This document shows positions 42,475-55,435 of a stretch of 64,000 nt of DNA, piece after piece. The notes beneath the pieces are model-generated. The model did no database searches. It saw only the letters and a program-made list of their open reading frames with translations, and was not told the DNA's origin. The stretch covers positions 2,424,762 to 2,488,761 of the forward strand of contig CACRXP010000012.1 in assembly GCA_902702965.1 (NCBI GenBank), written 5' to 3'. A program made the translations under genes and the position numbers. The stretch comes from Spirometra erinaceieuropaei. Taxonomy: Eukaryota; Platyhelminthes; Cestoda; Diphyllobothriidea; Diphyllobothriidae. Numbering within the stretch: the first letter of the stretch is position 1; every line of letters begins with the position of its first letter.

Positions 42475-45402
42475 CTATCTCAGTGCGATGGCGTTCACAC
42501 ATACACCCTGAGCATTAAACAATATTGATCATTCTGATCAATAAATCTTTCGGCAGGCATCCCTTGTAAAACACAGCAAATTAAACTATCGAAACATCAA
42601 ATGGCCAGCACTGTTGTTCCCCAGAACTCGCCTACCAGCTCGAAGCTCAAAAATAAATGGGCATTGGTGAGAAAGACAGTCATCCGTCGGCCATAGCATT
42701 CGAAGTTAGCCCTCGAGCTGACGATCTGCCTGGAGCAAGTGAAGCCGCAATGGGGTCGCGTTCGTCGATTTGAGCCAATTAGAGGAGGGGCTACCTGAGG
42801 TCCGTCTCTTTCTGAAACTCCGACGCTGGACCGTTGAGGGTCGTCGCGTAGCGATAGACAGTCAATGGCAGAAAACATACTCTGCACTTCATAATAGAAA
42901 ACTGGAGTGGTTAGTGTTACCTTCCCGTCTCCTGCTAACCAGTCACAACCAATCCAAGCCGTGGAAGGCCTGTAGCATCAGTGTGTCTGATGATGGATCA
43001 TTGGCCAAAGGTGGCCCTTCCGCCTTTCCTGTCTTTTATAGTAATAATTCTCGATGTAAATTAGGTTTATTTAGGAAGGGGGGCGGAGTATTTCAAGCAT
43101 AAACTTTTATAAGTTGCATTTTGTTTGGGTGCCCCATCAGTAAGACACGGGATTGGGAACTCTCTCCGTAGTACATGTGGTTTTGCGCCAAATTACAAAG
43201 ATATTAGAGTCAAGGCTGTTTTTTGGATAAGGGTGAGGATACGGGAATGAATGTATTTTCTGCAGTTTAGCCAAATCCACCCGTATTATCGGAGAGAGCG
43301 TAGACAGTCCATATTCCCGTTCCTGATCGCCCCATTCTTGTGAACCGAAGAGACCAAACGAACTTAAAAAATTCTCAAATAAAAAGTACTATATTGTTTG
43401 CCGACTTTTCAGCTACCGTCAGCTTCATTAAATGGCTCCAAACAAGTAATAATCCGAGCTCATTTCTTTGAACAGTCATCAGGCAGCTTCAGTTTCGTGT
43501 ACAGTTCGCAGTCACGGCGGTCCTTCGACCATCTAGGTATTTTAATCCTCCGCGACAGGCAACCAAATAATTTCTGGCCCCTTTTTCTTCAGATATCCTA
43601 CAGTGGAAACAACCACCTTGGTTGGCTGGCCATGAGACAAAGCCAGGATCATTTTTACAGGGCTACGGAAAGCAACAAGATATCTATGCGTGCAGGTGCT
43701 CAAAAGACTAGGAGGGAGGAATGAAGTCAGTGGGTATTTTGCGAAAAGAGCATAGTTCCCATGTAAAAATACGAAAAACATGGAGATCCCATTTATGTTC
43801 AGATACTGGGGTCTGTCATTATCTGCTCAAAAATGTGTATGGCGGCTCAATTGCACTGAATCCAGTGCGAGTGAAACTTATGTTGTGTAGGGCGAAGAAA
43901 GTTAAACTAGTAACGGAAGAGTCGTCTTTGGTCTTTAAGCAATCTTAAGCCATAAATGAACTAGACAAAACATTAGCAATTCTATAAGAGTACCAGTATT
44001 TATATTTCCACTCTGCCGCCCGTTCATAATCGTAGAACGAAAATCACAATTGTACAAGGATAACAAAAACGGACGCAATACAAAGAGAATGATTCGACTG
44101 ATTTGGTGGTTTTTCATAAAATAAGTTATTTCTTAATTGGCAAATAATACATTATAAACCAAACTATGCCTTTTTGAAGCTCGGTCGTATAGTTAACGCA
44201 GTATAATTTTCGTGGATGCAGGTTGGGCGTATCGTGCGCTACAGAGATTTAAGTTCACAGTTACTGACCAGTCATCAGATAGGTCGCAACCTGTAGTATC
44301 CCGTTATCAGTAAAAAGATACCAGCTACGTTAATTTTATTCGTAAATGAGGTTTCGTGTTTGGGTGAGTCTTCAAATGTGACTCGAACAACCATCTATTT
44401 TAAAAGGAGCGTCAAAGCAATCACTAATTCGGGAAATACCTTCAATAAGTACCTTATTTTAAAGGTTCTAACAAATCATAATACTGAATCTGCTTTTATG
44501 AAGTATTCAACGATATTTTAAGGCCGATCTGAAACTCAACGTAATCCAAAACAAAGGTACAAAGTAATTTTACGGAAGTAACGTTCTCATTATGTACACA
44601 AATTGTCATGTTTTCGATTACATCTGTCAATCCCATTTAAATTTATTTGTCAGCAGCTGGCTTGGTAGCATGCGCTCGTTTGAAAATTTCTGCCATTATG
44701 ACGTCCCTATCGGTGAAATCAAGCAAAACCCAATTTTCCTTATTTAATCGCATCCAAACGGATGCAAAAGCGCAAAAATGCAACGAAATCTCGGGAAACC
44801 GTTTTGAAATCTATACTCAGGATGTTTGTTGTTGGCAAACAGCCATACCTAACATTGCACTTATTCTTAAGGAATATTCGAATGTAAACTTCACTAAAAG
44901 GCTATTGTAAAAGGGGTTTTTCTTTGCATTAGCCATATTTACTCAGTTTCTAAAACTGACGCTTACACAATTACGACAGTTTTCGACGTTTTCGAAATTA
45001 TCCCCCTTTTCACGAAATTTGGTATTTCTATACAACCTAGCATTGCCTTTCATTGTCCTTTTGTGCTTTTAACTGCACTACATTTTCTCTTATTAAATAT
45101 AGATATTAGTTCCATGCATTGATGAAGATTTGCGAGTGATTAGCAACCATACGTAAATTTTGATACTTTTCATCATTTAGGTCACCTACTGGAACTGTTT
45201 TCATATTACAACAGCGAAAAACCTCAGCATTCTATGATGCTGTTGAAACAATCAAAATATTACGCCGCATTCACCAAAAAGGGCTTGCAACCTTCGGGTA
45301 AGTCTGTCGATCAAGGGAGTCTACAAAATCAACGTGAGGATGAGCCAACCTGACAACAGGGCTGGTGAAGTTGTAGGGTGAGGGAGGGGACATTTTTGTG
45401 CC
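42475..45402. other. No gene recognised
   Basis: Frames of 96-110 codons at 42,597-43,102 and 108 codons at 43,398-43,724 lack motifs. The rest is AT-rich and non-coding. Confidence 0.4.
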
Positions 45403-45719
45403 AGATGTGGTTGTGTAGCCCCACCTGAAGTAAACAAACCCCAGCCACTTGTAATACGGGGATGGTGGCTCCAGGTGGGTCCAGGAAACGCACAGGCAAC
45501 GTGGTCGAATAATTGTTTGCAAAAGAAAATCTTTTGGGAATGCGCGGTTCTATCTTGAATGGTTGGGAAATAGCTGACCTAACCCCTAACCCTAACGCCT
45601 AACTCTACTCCCGGACCCGTAACCCTAACCATAAATCCTAACCATAATCCCTAACCCCAGCCCCTAACCGCAAACCCAGCAGTATTTTGTCCACCAGGTG
45701 GGACTACATAACCACATCT
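45403..45719 (+). mobile_element. TL-MITE, copy 4 (best preserved)
   Basis: 317 bp with ~26-bp TIRs: left 'agatgtggttgtgtagcccc', right 'gggactacataaccacatct'. It contains 'gtaatacggggatggtggct', 'gggaatgcgcggttctatct' and about 90 bp of degenerate CCCTAA units (45,578-45,680), the longest array of the family here. No coding capacity. Confidence 0.8.
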
Positions 45720-46613
45720 TATCCATTATTTGTTTTCAACCTTAGTGCGTTGGTAGCAGAAACTCATTCCTGTGCACGTCGGCCGGCAAAATAAGTCGGA
45801 AACCAGCTTGTTGGTGGCCCAACTACCCCGTTGACTGAATTTGTGCATGAAAAGTAATGCGCCCACTGCACTGGTCCTTAGGCCGGCATCCGTGAGGAGT
45901 TTAAAAATATCATGAACGTCCCTGACAGGGTGAGTGCTCAACAATTTGTTCTCTCGAAAACCTCTGTTGCAAGTTTTTGTGCGATACCTGAAATTGGCTT
46001 CTCTCATTCATATCGTCATACATGGCAGTGGCTTTGTCTGCGCCACAGCGTTGCATGACTCATCTGTTCTCGGGAGAGTGCTGGCTGCATCAACCCACGT
46101 TGTAGCTGAAATTCGGGACGGGAACACGTCGAATAGGGAGTGGGACTGCGCTGTGCTGAGTCACGAAATGGTTTGTGGAAGGCGTGGAGGCCATCACTCC
46201 GGACGGTTGCCGTGCTGATAAACGGGGGGTTATAATGTAAGTATACGCTTGCCCGGCTGCGACATCACACGCTCTATCTATTATGCCGCCGTCGGATTCA
46301 CAAAGACTCGCGACCGAACAAGCCTGAGGGGCCTGCTCGCTGTTTGGATTTCCGTTGACTGCATGATTGATTTAGATGGTTGCAGAGATGGTTTCGTGTG
46401 TTCGTCATTGACCAAAGGTCGGTTGTGCGCCTACCTGAATTGATGCCGATGAGCCGTGGCCGTATGAAGCCAGTGTCTTCGGTTTTGGTACTATTCCTAG
46501 AGTTATGCCATACTTTCATTTGGTCAGCATGTCCTGAATATTGGAAGACGATTCGTTCACGTTCGCTTCCAGGTCTGGGATGCTATGTTGGTGAGGGCAT
46601 CCCCTGCACATCT
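45720..46613. other. No gene recognised
   Basis: A minus frame (45,726-46,007) contains DVHDIFKLLTDAGLRTSAVG, which looks protein-like but belongs to no family I can name. Confidence 0.35.
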
Positions 46614-47400
46614 GTTCAACCAATTATCTTTAAGGGCGACAACATCTCAAATGCCATCAGGCGGCGATTGAGATGCGCCACTGAAAGAACATACAACTCA
46701 GCTGAGCTCATATTCTGCAGTCCTATTAAGGCTATCCAAGTGTCACGGGTGAAGGATGCCTTGCCATTGCACGCCACGTCAAATTATGTTTACGAATTTA
46801 CATGCAATTGTGTATGAAAGTACATTGGGCGAACGCAAAGGCAACTGGCAGTCAGGTCAGTTGAGCACCTGCCTAAATGGCTTCTAACGCAGGATAATAA
46901 GATTCCACGGTCTTCTATTACAAAGTCCCCCTTTGATAGCGGTCATTCGGTTGACCCCAAAACAGCTTTTCGAGTATTAGTTCGTGCACGAACAACTCGG
47001 ATAATGCGTTACTTGGAGGCAGCCTACATACGTCGGGAGAAACCCGGCCTATGTAAACAGTTAGACCACGTGGTCAACCTCAGCTTACTCTGGTATATCT
47101 CAGCTCTTTTGATTTACGAAATCCCTCGGCATGTTCCCTTCTCTATTTTCTTTCCTATGTTGCGTTTTTCAAGTTACCAATTTATTGATTAGTCTGCGTG
47201 CAGTATACGATGACCTTGCTGTTTTATATTGATTTTCTCCGTGGAAGTCCGAAGCTCTGTATCTTTCTCACTTGCTATTTTTGTTATGCAACGACAGGCT
47301 GAAGTTGATAAGTCGTCGCGAAATTTACTGCTTCCAATAAATTCTGCTGTCTATGCCTGCTTTGAATTCACTCCGGGGAAATATTGATTCGGATCTTTCA
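46614..47400 (+). pseudogene. PLE-2 3' end: linker, GIY-YIG domain and 3' tail
   Basis: The frame 46,614-47,190 is continuous except for a TGA at 46,815-46,817. It reads IIFKGDNISNAIRRRLRCAT, then SNYVYEFTCNCV, stop, KYIGRTQRQLAVRSVEHLPK, then RSSITKSPFDSGHSVD and RYLEAAYIRREKPGLCKQLD. The YEF...KYIGRT spacing is the GIY-YIG signature, with Arg, His and a later Glu in expected places. RT is absent: the element is 5'-truncated. 47,150-47,400 is the 3' tail shared with 23,274-23,340 and 20,360-20,474. Confidence 0.8.
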
Positions 47401-47574
47401 GTCTCACATTTTCTGCAGGTGTCCTCGTCTAGGCGAACTAGTTTCTTCAGTCCTTTTTTGCGTCGGTCGTGGGTGAAAAAATGTTACTTCATGCAGCGGA
47501 CCATGCGACAGCTGCGCTAAACCAACACAGAGCCAGGCCATAGTACGGCACACTTTACTGGGCTGCGCACCCCT

Positions 47575-47785
47575 AACAAATGCCACACATGGGAGGGTTT
47601 GGTGGCACTTTTGGGCGCAGACCCACGCCGCACCAGTCACCTACGCAGGATTCCGCCTCCGGTCTTCTTGACAACGTCCTGACACTGTGTTCAGGACAAT
47701 GAGGAAGGAGAGGGTGGGGTAGATTTGGCGCAAGTCTACCATCACTATAAACTAACTCACGCATGCCCGCTCCCACTATGCAATG
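47575..47785 (-). repeat. Dispersed repeat C, copy 3
   Basis: On minus: 'gttagtttatagtgatggta', 'gacttgcgccaaatctaccc', 'aagaagaccggaggcggaat'. Diverged from the other copies. Confidence 0.55.
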
Positions 47786-50698
47786 GGGTACACAGTAGTC
47801 ATTGTCAGAATCGACGGCGAAAAACTGTGCGTCTGTGTCTCACGTGGTGGGTGGGGACTAAACCGTACTCCTGAATAAAAACTTGGCAAATTGCTGGAGG
47901 GTAGCCCATTTCGAGGTACCAGAGCACACCCACGGTTGTCAGAACATTTTCTTACCATCGGTCAGGAGAATGCGGTGAATGGGAGGCAGGTCTTTCCATA
48001 TATATATATATATATGTCGAATAATTCACGTGAAAGCCACTAATGTTTCACCCATTCCGCGCGATGGCTATTATGATTTTCAGCAGCCAAACTGCTACTG
48101 TTTGGCAAATCAGCCTCTATTTTAGGGCAGAATGTCCTCTACTGAAACGAAATCAGTTTAAGCAGGGTAACAAACTCGTCAAAAGCAATGTGCTTCCTTA
48201 GTGAACTGTCAGAATGTTTTCGAAGAGTTTACTATTCTTTAGGATACAAGGTGACAGGTGGTTAAACCGTAGCCATATGAGACAAAAAAACTTAATGCAC
48301 CACTTTGCCTGAATTAGCATAATTGGATCCGAACGGGGTTTAATGCTGACTCTGGCTTTTACGGGGAGAATTTGGCTAAGTTTTTCCCGAGTGGCGAACA
48401 GCAATTTAGAGATTTCCGATCAACGCAGATATTTGTAGCCCGAGGTCACTTAAAGCGGCTTAATGGGCCACCGTAGAGCTCCTAGATTCAAAATTCTAAG
48501 ATGAATACCTCTGCAAAAGGGAGTACAGGAGTCACTGGACCTGACCGCAAAGAGCGTCACGCGTATCTGTTTAACTGTCGTAACGACTACCGTTCGAATA
48601 GTTACATTTCATTTTCACCGAGATTTAAGCAGGAATAAGCATTCGCGTCGTATCAAATGCAAAATTAGGGACTACGGTCTTGAAAATCGTGTTTTTTCGG
48701 AACAAATTCGTGCACAATTTCCATGACGCTGTACACAACGCTTTTGCAAATGTTTTATTGCGAAAGTGCAAATCGGTGTTGATTTTCCTCTTAATTACCC
48801 TGGATTTCATTCATTGCCTGGACCCCAAAGCAAACGGTTCGTGCATTAAATGTCATTTCAAACAAATCAAAGTATGGGTATCCACGGATTTAATAGTGCT
48901 TCAGTCACATGGAATACTATTTTTCAGTAGAGTAAAAAAAATAGAGCTGGCCCTAATTATTATTAAAATTAGGGCCCTAAATATTACCATAAGTTGATGA
49001 AAGTACTTATGAACAGGTTTCCATATGGTTATGATTTAATTATGTTTCAGAAAAATGGCGTAAGTAAAAACAGGTCTTCTCACTACATTCTAAAGTGTTT
49101 CGTAAAATATTATTCCAATCCTGTTGTCAATTGCATTAATAGTTTATGTGGAAACGATACGTTACAAGGACACTTAAAAATGTGTTTCTAAAAATCCAAC
49201 CAAAATGCCAATAAGTTAGGAATGCAATGTAGTTGGTTGAAGCATGATTTTCTCAACGCTGGAGCATTGCATCACATTTCTTATCTAAGCAGCCAAGTGA
49301 CATAATTGGATTCAAATCCTTCTATTAAAAATACCATCAAATGGAAGTTCGCTACTACAAATATACCATCTAAACCGGGAGTGTCAACATCCCTTCCCAA
49401 GGACACATGCTTTTGAGCACATGCTCGGTACCTTGCTGCGTCGGAGGGAAAGAAAGGCAGCCCCATACCTTCAGGCCAATTGGTAGTCTTCGTACTGCAG
49501 AATTTGGAATTAAATCGTTTACTTTTTATTGCCGCCCAGCGTCTACCATTTAAAAATGCATGCCACACTTAACAACTTCAGGTCTTACTAGGTATGCCCA
49601 GAAATGGTCTCTTATCAAAGACATTTTACGCCATTTCGTCTGCAGTTTTAAGTTATTTCTCGGTCATTTTGCGTTCGTTTAAGCGCAATTGGCAGGTGCA
49701 AGTGCCAGCACAAAGGTCCACACAGTGCAGTACTTCCGTTTGACAAAACGTGACCTCCAGACAAGTGATGGACTTGTGTGTAGGCAAACTCGAAATCGCT
49801 GAAAAAATACCTCAAAAGATCAACACACAACTATGGAGGGTTATAATCCATGCACAGAAGTAGTATTTAAAGTATTCTGAGATTTTGTTCAATCGAAAAA
49901 TGCCTGACGGTCAGGATGGGCGAAAAAGTTGGCGGTCGCTGCCAAGAAACTCGTGCCCAAATAAGAGAAAAGGACAAATATTTTCATCAAGGCATGCGGA
50001 CACAACTGCTGGCCACTGCGATGACGTAATTTACTTGTCAAACTTGAGAATTGTCCATCCACTTATCATTATGTCACGAGTCCTCGTTCCAGTCGTAGGA
50101 ATACCCTAGTTAAACTGGTTATGGCGGAAAGAAAAACCGTTGCCTGGTCGATTTTTTCTTCAGCAATTCAGATGAGAACGTATTTCCTCACCACTATCAA
50201 ATCAGAGGTCAGAGAGCGAACTTCCAAGAAAGAAAATTCCTTATTTAAATACTTTTGTATAAGCGTAAGAAGATGGTTATTTGACCCAGACAGTGCGTGT
50301 TTTGCGCGCTCTATAGAGGGCTACATCCCCCTTTGCATACGCCCAAAATGATTAGTTTGTTTTTCTATCCTTCGCATGCTTTGCGTCGCCTTTCCTTTCT
50401 TTTCTTATCCCCGCATTCGTCAGTCACGCAAAGTGATTTTTTTCATGAAAAACAGAATGGGTGTTCTGTCTGTCCTCTGTCGCAAACATTTCCCTGTCCA
50501 ATTCAAGAGGTTTATGCATTTCACTGGAGTCAATTTGGACGCGGAAACATTTTTCTCACAAGTGCTGGTATGAAACGTGCTCACCTCGTGAACGACCTTA
50601 CGCAGGCAAAAAACTGTTTTGACCCAACTAGGCTTCTTTACGAAATGAAATTTTGTTGCAGTAAAAAATAAAGTTTTCGTCCTCTTTTCTTTCTGTGT
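47786..50698. other. No gene recognised; (AT)n
   Basis: (AT)9 microsatellite at 47,999-48,016. A + frame of 124 codons (50,297-50,671) and one of 105 codons (48,680-48,997) have no motif. Confidence 0.4.
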
Positions 50699-51395
50699 CT
50701 TGTCACTAAAATATCAGAGGCCCTACTATTGGTCGCTTTTTTCACAGAAATGTCCGCGTTCGTCCTTGCCAAACTTTATTATGCGTGACAACGTTGAAAA
50801 ACCCATCTATCGCCTGCAAATATGCCACTCCCAAGATACACTTAGAATTCATTTAATTCTTCTTCGTTCAGTCAGAAAAAAGTCTGACTTTAAATCGCTT
50901 ATAAAGGTGCATTCTTACTAACTCAATCAAATTTATTTAAATTAGTAGATACAGCTGTGCCACAGAATAATCGACATCCTTGTGAAAAAGGTCTTAAAAG
51001 TTATGATCAGCTTACTTCTTTGAAAATTATATATACATACAAACACGTTCTTCATTCCCAAATATAAATATTTCTTTTTTAATGTAACCTCGATGTTCTC
51101 TCCAGCTCCCTAGTGCGAGTATCTCTCTCAAGTTATTCATTTCGTCTGAAGACGGGTTGGTGGTACCGACTTGAAATTCACAAGTATATCTCGATTTTCC
51201 GACGAGCCTTCTCCTTTTGTTATATCGTCTCGGAATGCATACTACCTCCGTTATTCATACATACCCCTGTTTGGATAAATACCCGATCTGCAGCAACAGA
51301 CGATAAAGTGTTTCTGATCCCAGCTGCCGGTCAGGGTGATAATTGGCTGAATGAAATTAAAGTATGCCCGGAACCGTTTTGTATCGGTCCTTCTT
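50699..51395 (+). repeat. Dispersed repeat F, copy 2 (inverted relative to copy 1)
   Basis: Reverse complement of most of 16,190-17,003, beginning 'cactaaaatatcagaggccc' and ending around 'ggtccttcttgg'. It lacks a ~110-bp segment found in copy 1 (junction at about 51,303). Identity by eye is about 75-80 percent. Confidence 0.65.
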
Positions 51396-52220
51396 GGTGT
51401 ATAACTTTGAATTTTCTGTTTTCAGCCGTTTATCGGGCCAGATTTGTGTCTTTAAAATTGTGATACCTGTCTGTGACATCTCATCGGAATAATAAAATAA
51501 ACATAAGGCAAAAGCGCAAGTTTCCCCAATGTCATTTGCAGCTTTTCTTTATTGCCGCGTCAATCTGCCCTATTAGCAAAATTAATATTGACACCCTTTC
51601 CGTATTACAAGAGACCATGGATTTTATTCTTTCAGTGGACTCCCATATCTAAACCTCGTCTATGTTTTAACTGCCTTACTTGAAATTCAGTACTATCTTT
51701 CAAAGAGGAGGAGTAATCTGTGCCTTAGTAATTTCAATCACATCTCGAACAGGACATTTTAAAAATAAGTACTTTTAGAAGCACTGCCTGAAATGTCACT
51801 GTTAGGCACAATTCCGCGGGTTCTCCTCTTCTTTTCCGAGTCTTTTTGTTAGCTGTCTACTTATGCCATAAAAAATTGATCCCTGCCACACTGCCTGCCT
51901 CTTTTGCCCATGCACATTAACGTCAGAATTCTGGTCTATGCGAAGGATAAATCAGCTGCGCTACGGCTTGCCTGCAAAACTTGTACTTTAGGAGGGCGCG
52001 ATTAGTGCGAGCTCTTTATGGCGTCCTCTCTGCCCAACTGGGGAAAGCGGAACGAAGAGCAACTGAGATTTAGTCAACCAGGGTACAGGGCCCTGTACGG
52101 CGGCTAAAACCCCACTCGGGCGAAGTAACCGCGCAAGGGTATTGTTTAATCTCTATCTCTCTCTGGCTCGTGGATGCGGCAGAATAGTGCGCACATCTCA
52201 ATCGCTATTTTTACTGTCGC
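51396..52220. other. No gene recognised
   Basis: Non-coding. Confidence 0.4.
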
Positions 52221-53137
52221 TTGGTGAGTGACATATCGCATGAAATGTGAGCCGAAATTCTGAAGGAAGGATTACTTAGGCGGGGTTGTTATATTTATTA
52301 TCACATGGCATAATCCTATGCTATTTCGGATGTTTTCTTTTAGATGCACTTCTCTGGACTTCCTCTAAAAACTGCAGTCGGTAAAAATGACTCCCTAATT
52401 AGCATGCACTTTTCACATTTATTTCTGGTATTCTTACAAATTCAACTATATTTTGCAGAAAACATGCACAAGAACCTACTTCCTTTTGCTCATTTCTATA
52501 CTCGAGAGAAGGGTATAATTAGGATTTAAAAAATTCTAATTATGAGATTTCTAAGTCTGTGTACTGTCAGTTAGTGCAGGATCGTGGCCGTCCGTCTATT
52601 ATTATTATTACTCATGCAGTACTCCAGATAGTCCACATCCACTGCAAAATTTTATAAACTACATGATATCTTTTCAAATGCACAAAGGAATATATGATTT
52701 TCTGTAGACTGAAATCACTAACCGCTAACGCAACGGCCGACCTAGCTAAAATTTATTCGGGAATTTAAAAAACCTTTATAAAACCTAAATATACCCTTTA
52801 CAGAGTATAAAACGCAAATAAGACGTGATCTGCTACCAAAGAAGTAAAAGAAGGCATACTTTTGGTATGTCTTTTTAAGTATATATTTTAATGTATGACA
52901 CCAACGAAAATCAATGCGAAAACTGCATGGTGGTTAAGTAGTCATTCTTTAATGACTGCAGATTTTGCAGGAGGTCAAGAAATGTGCATTCAAAAGCCAA
53001 CATCCTGGAGAAACTGAAATAGCATACGGATTATGCCACATGGTATGTAATATTACAACTTTACCTTAGTAATCCTTCCTAATCGAAAACGCATTTCAAT
53101 ATTTCGGTTAGCATTTCATGCGATGGGCCACCCACTG
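52221..53137 (+). mobile_element. Fold-back element, complete but aged copy
   Basis: Left end 'ggtgagtgacatatcgcatg', right end 'tttcatgcgatgggccaccc' then ACTG and TA (53,138-53,139). Arms have diverged more than in the other complete copies. The centre has the same orientation as at 30,763-31,739. Confidence 0.75.
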
Positions 53138-53139
53138 TA

Positions 53140-54760
53140 ACTGAATCCTACAAATATCAGGGAGAAGTAGGAAAAATCTCGGTAAGGACCATGTATATGC
53201 TGAGGGGGAGGAAAAACTATGGAAAACTGCCTAATGTATTTTACAAAAAGGGTGTTGTTCAGCAGATTCTGTGGTCAGGCAATTCGTCGGCAGGATGACA
53301 TTCACTAGCCTGCACCGACCCGAGGAGCTGATAATGTCTACACTGGTTCATTGCTCTGCACACTGTACACATAAGTTTTTAATTAGATGAAAACTCATTC
53401 TAAAAAGATGTTCTGCTTAGAGAGCAATCAAGTAACGAAAAACTACTCGAAATAATGGCAGATAGAATGCACATGTTTGTCAGTAAGGCAGGAGTGTTAA
53501 AACGCCGATGAATTCGTCAAACAACAGTTGGCATTGTTTTATCCCGCGCACATAGTTAATCCTTGCACAATTTTCCTTATGCACCAGACGACATAGCACT
53601 GATTCGACTTTTCGTGAAAGTTATGTGCTGGTAAAAGTTTCAGTGACTTGCTATTCAGCCTAAGCGTTTCAGAAGTTGGATCTCAAAGACACCCATTTGG
53701 AACATTTTAAACCACAGCCACACGTAACTCCAACAGAAGTGATTTTTTCTCCTTGAGAATTTAATAATTTACGCCCTTACAGGGTCAGTACTTTAAACAT
53801 CTGAGGCATTTGAGTTTTTAAGTTTTGTCCACTCTGCAGAGAGTAACTCAGCCCATTTGAATGGGACATCGCTCTTGACGTCGGCCATTAGAAGAACATT
53901 CGAAATTTGTGTCATACAGCAACAGAGACAAAGGTCTGGCTTATCTGTGAGTACTTTTTTTAGAGGTAACTCGTACTACTAGTAATACATGTCGCTCATA
54001 GAATGAATACGGCGCAGTTATTCTCTGGAGGTTAATCGTCTTTAACTCAGATGTTCATCTCAATTTGGCGCCTAACAGAAAAGTGGTGTTTTGGACATTT
54101 GTTTGCAGGTCCTTCACGCCGCAATTTACGAAATTATTAGTTTGCCAGCAAAATAAATAACTATATCGTGACTGGAGTAAACAAGTCTCTAGACTTATCA
54201 GACTGGACATCCTTCAGAAAATTGCCGTAAAATGTTTTTAGTCAGAGCGCATAGCCGCACATTCTGGCTTGAAGGTCACTGTCGCTGTGTCCCACGTCGT
54301 GAGCGCTCGGTGGTCGAAAACAGCCAATCAGAGCTCCGCGTGGCTACGCCTTAATTGGCGATCGATGGTCTGGCGCAGCAAGTAATCCCAGCATGCGAGG
54401 GGCGGAGTAGGCCTTGCTGGACAACTTTAGCCTTCCCGCGGGCAAATGGTCTGCGTTGGTATCGCTGGCAGATCCTCAAGCTACGCCGAGCAAACTTTGC
54501 CAACAGAGACGCCTTTACCAGTGACAGTTAGAGAAGTGGAAAGAATCGCGTTTCTTAAGGGTGATAAAAATAGCACGTTGATGATTGGAATTTTGTAGAC
54601 AAACACTCCGAAAAAGAGGTTTCCGGCCACCGTCTAAGTCCTGTTCAGAGCCCATCGTAAATGCTCGTGCATTGTTTGGCAGCCGCTAACATTGCGGGTT
54701 CACTTCCATGCAAATGTGTAACCCTCGTCCAGTGTGTGCGGAGCCAACTGAGATGGATGA
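53140..54760. other. No gene recognised
   Basis: Non-coding. A GC-richer patch lies at 54,280-54,480. Confidence 0.4.
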
Positions 54761-54990
54761 CTAATGTTCATGTATGAGGGTGGAGGCAGACTTCCCAGCT
54801 TGACCACAATAGACTGCATCGCAAGTGTCACATGGTATTTTGTAGAAAAAGCCTTTCCCACCAAAGTAACCAAGCCTTTTACTGGGGTCTACGCGCTATG
54901 TGCGTAAATTAGTTGTGGGCTGGCGCGCTACCTGTGTCTTATGTTATTTCATCCACTTTTTCCACCAACGTTCTTATATTTTTCACATCG
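54761..54990 (-). pseudogene. Third Penelope-like remnant (GIY-YIG start)
   Basis: On minus, 54,848-54,761 reads FYKIPCDTCDAVYCGQAGKS then ASTLIHEH and a stop (TAG). The spacing of FYKI, C..C, Y-C-G-Q and the H-E-H end matches the N-terminal half of PLE GIY-YIG domains but differs from both PLE-1 and PLE-2. Upstream sequence (to ~54,990) continues in broken frames. It is a relic. Confidence 0.5.
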
Positions 54991-55433
54991 CCAGTCAGTG
55001 GTACCCAACCCCACGTTTCGATAACCCGGGATTTTAACTTGTACTGTCTAATCACTGAATGCCAAGCCCCATCCCTACCATTGCGTCACGGCCCGGTGTT
55101 CTGCTGGTTACGATCAGAACTATTTTTTATCGTAAGAAAGACTTTCGCCGAAGACCCTGAGGTTAAATGAAGCGCTCAACATAGTTTTCCGGTTATGGAC
55201 GCCCTGAGCGGAGTCTTTAAGCACCGCATCCGACATGCAAATAAGAATGTCATAAGAAAGAGGACATTGGAGCAAATGAAGGCTATATTACAGCCAGTGT
55301 GCAGGTTGAAATGTACAAGATGTCCAACAATACAAGAGGTGCACCTGTCAGGGATGTAAATACTTCATCTGGAGTGGGGGCGGCAGCCACATGTCGGTAG
55401 CAATCGGGAGATGGCACCCAAATGTCCGTTGCC
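54991..55433. other. No gene recognised
   Basis: Possibly further decayed sequence of the preceding element. Confidence 0.35.
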
Positions 55434-55435
55434 TA

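Noticed and set aside
45578..45680. True telomere or chromosome-end sequence
   Set aside because: The CCCTAA units are degenerate, short, internal to an element with inverted ends, and appear at several interior sites.
47999..48016. Possible AT-rich regulatory element
   Set aside because: Simple (AT)n microsatellite.
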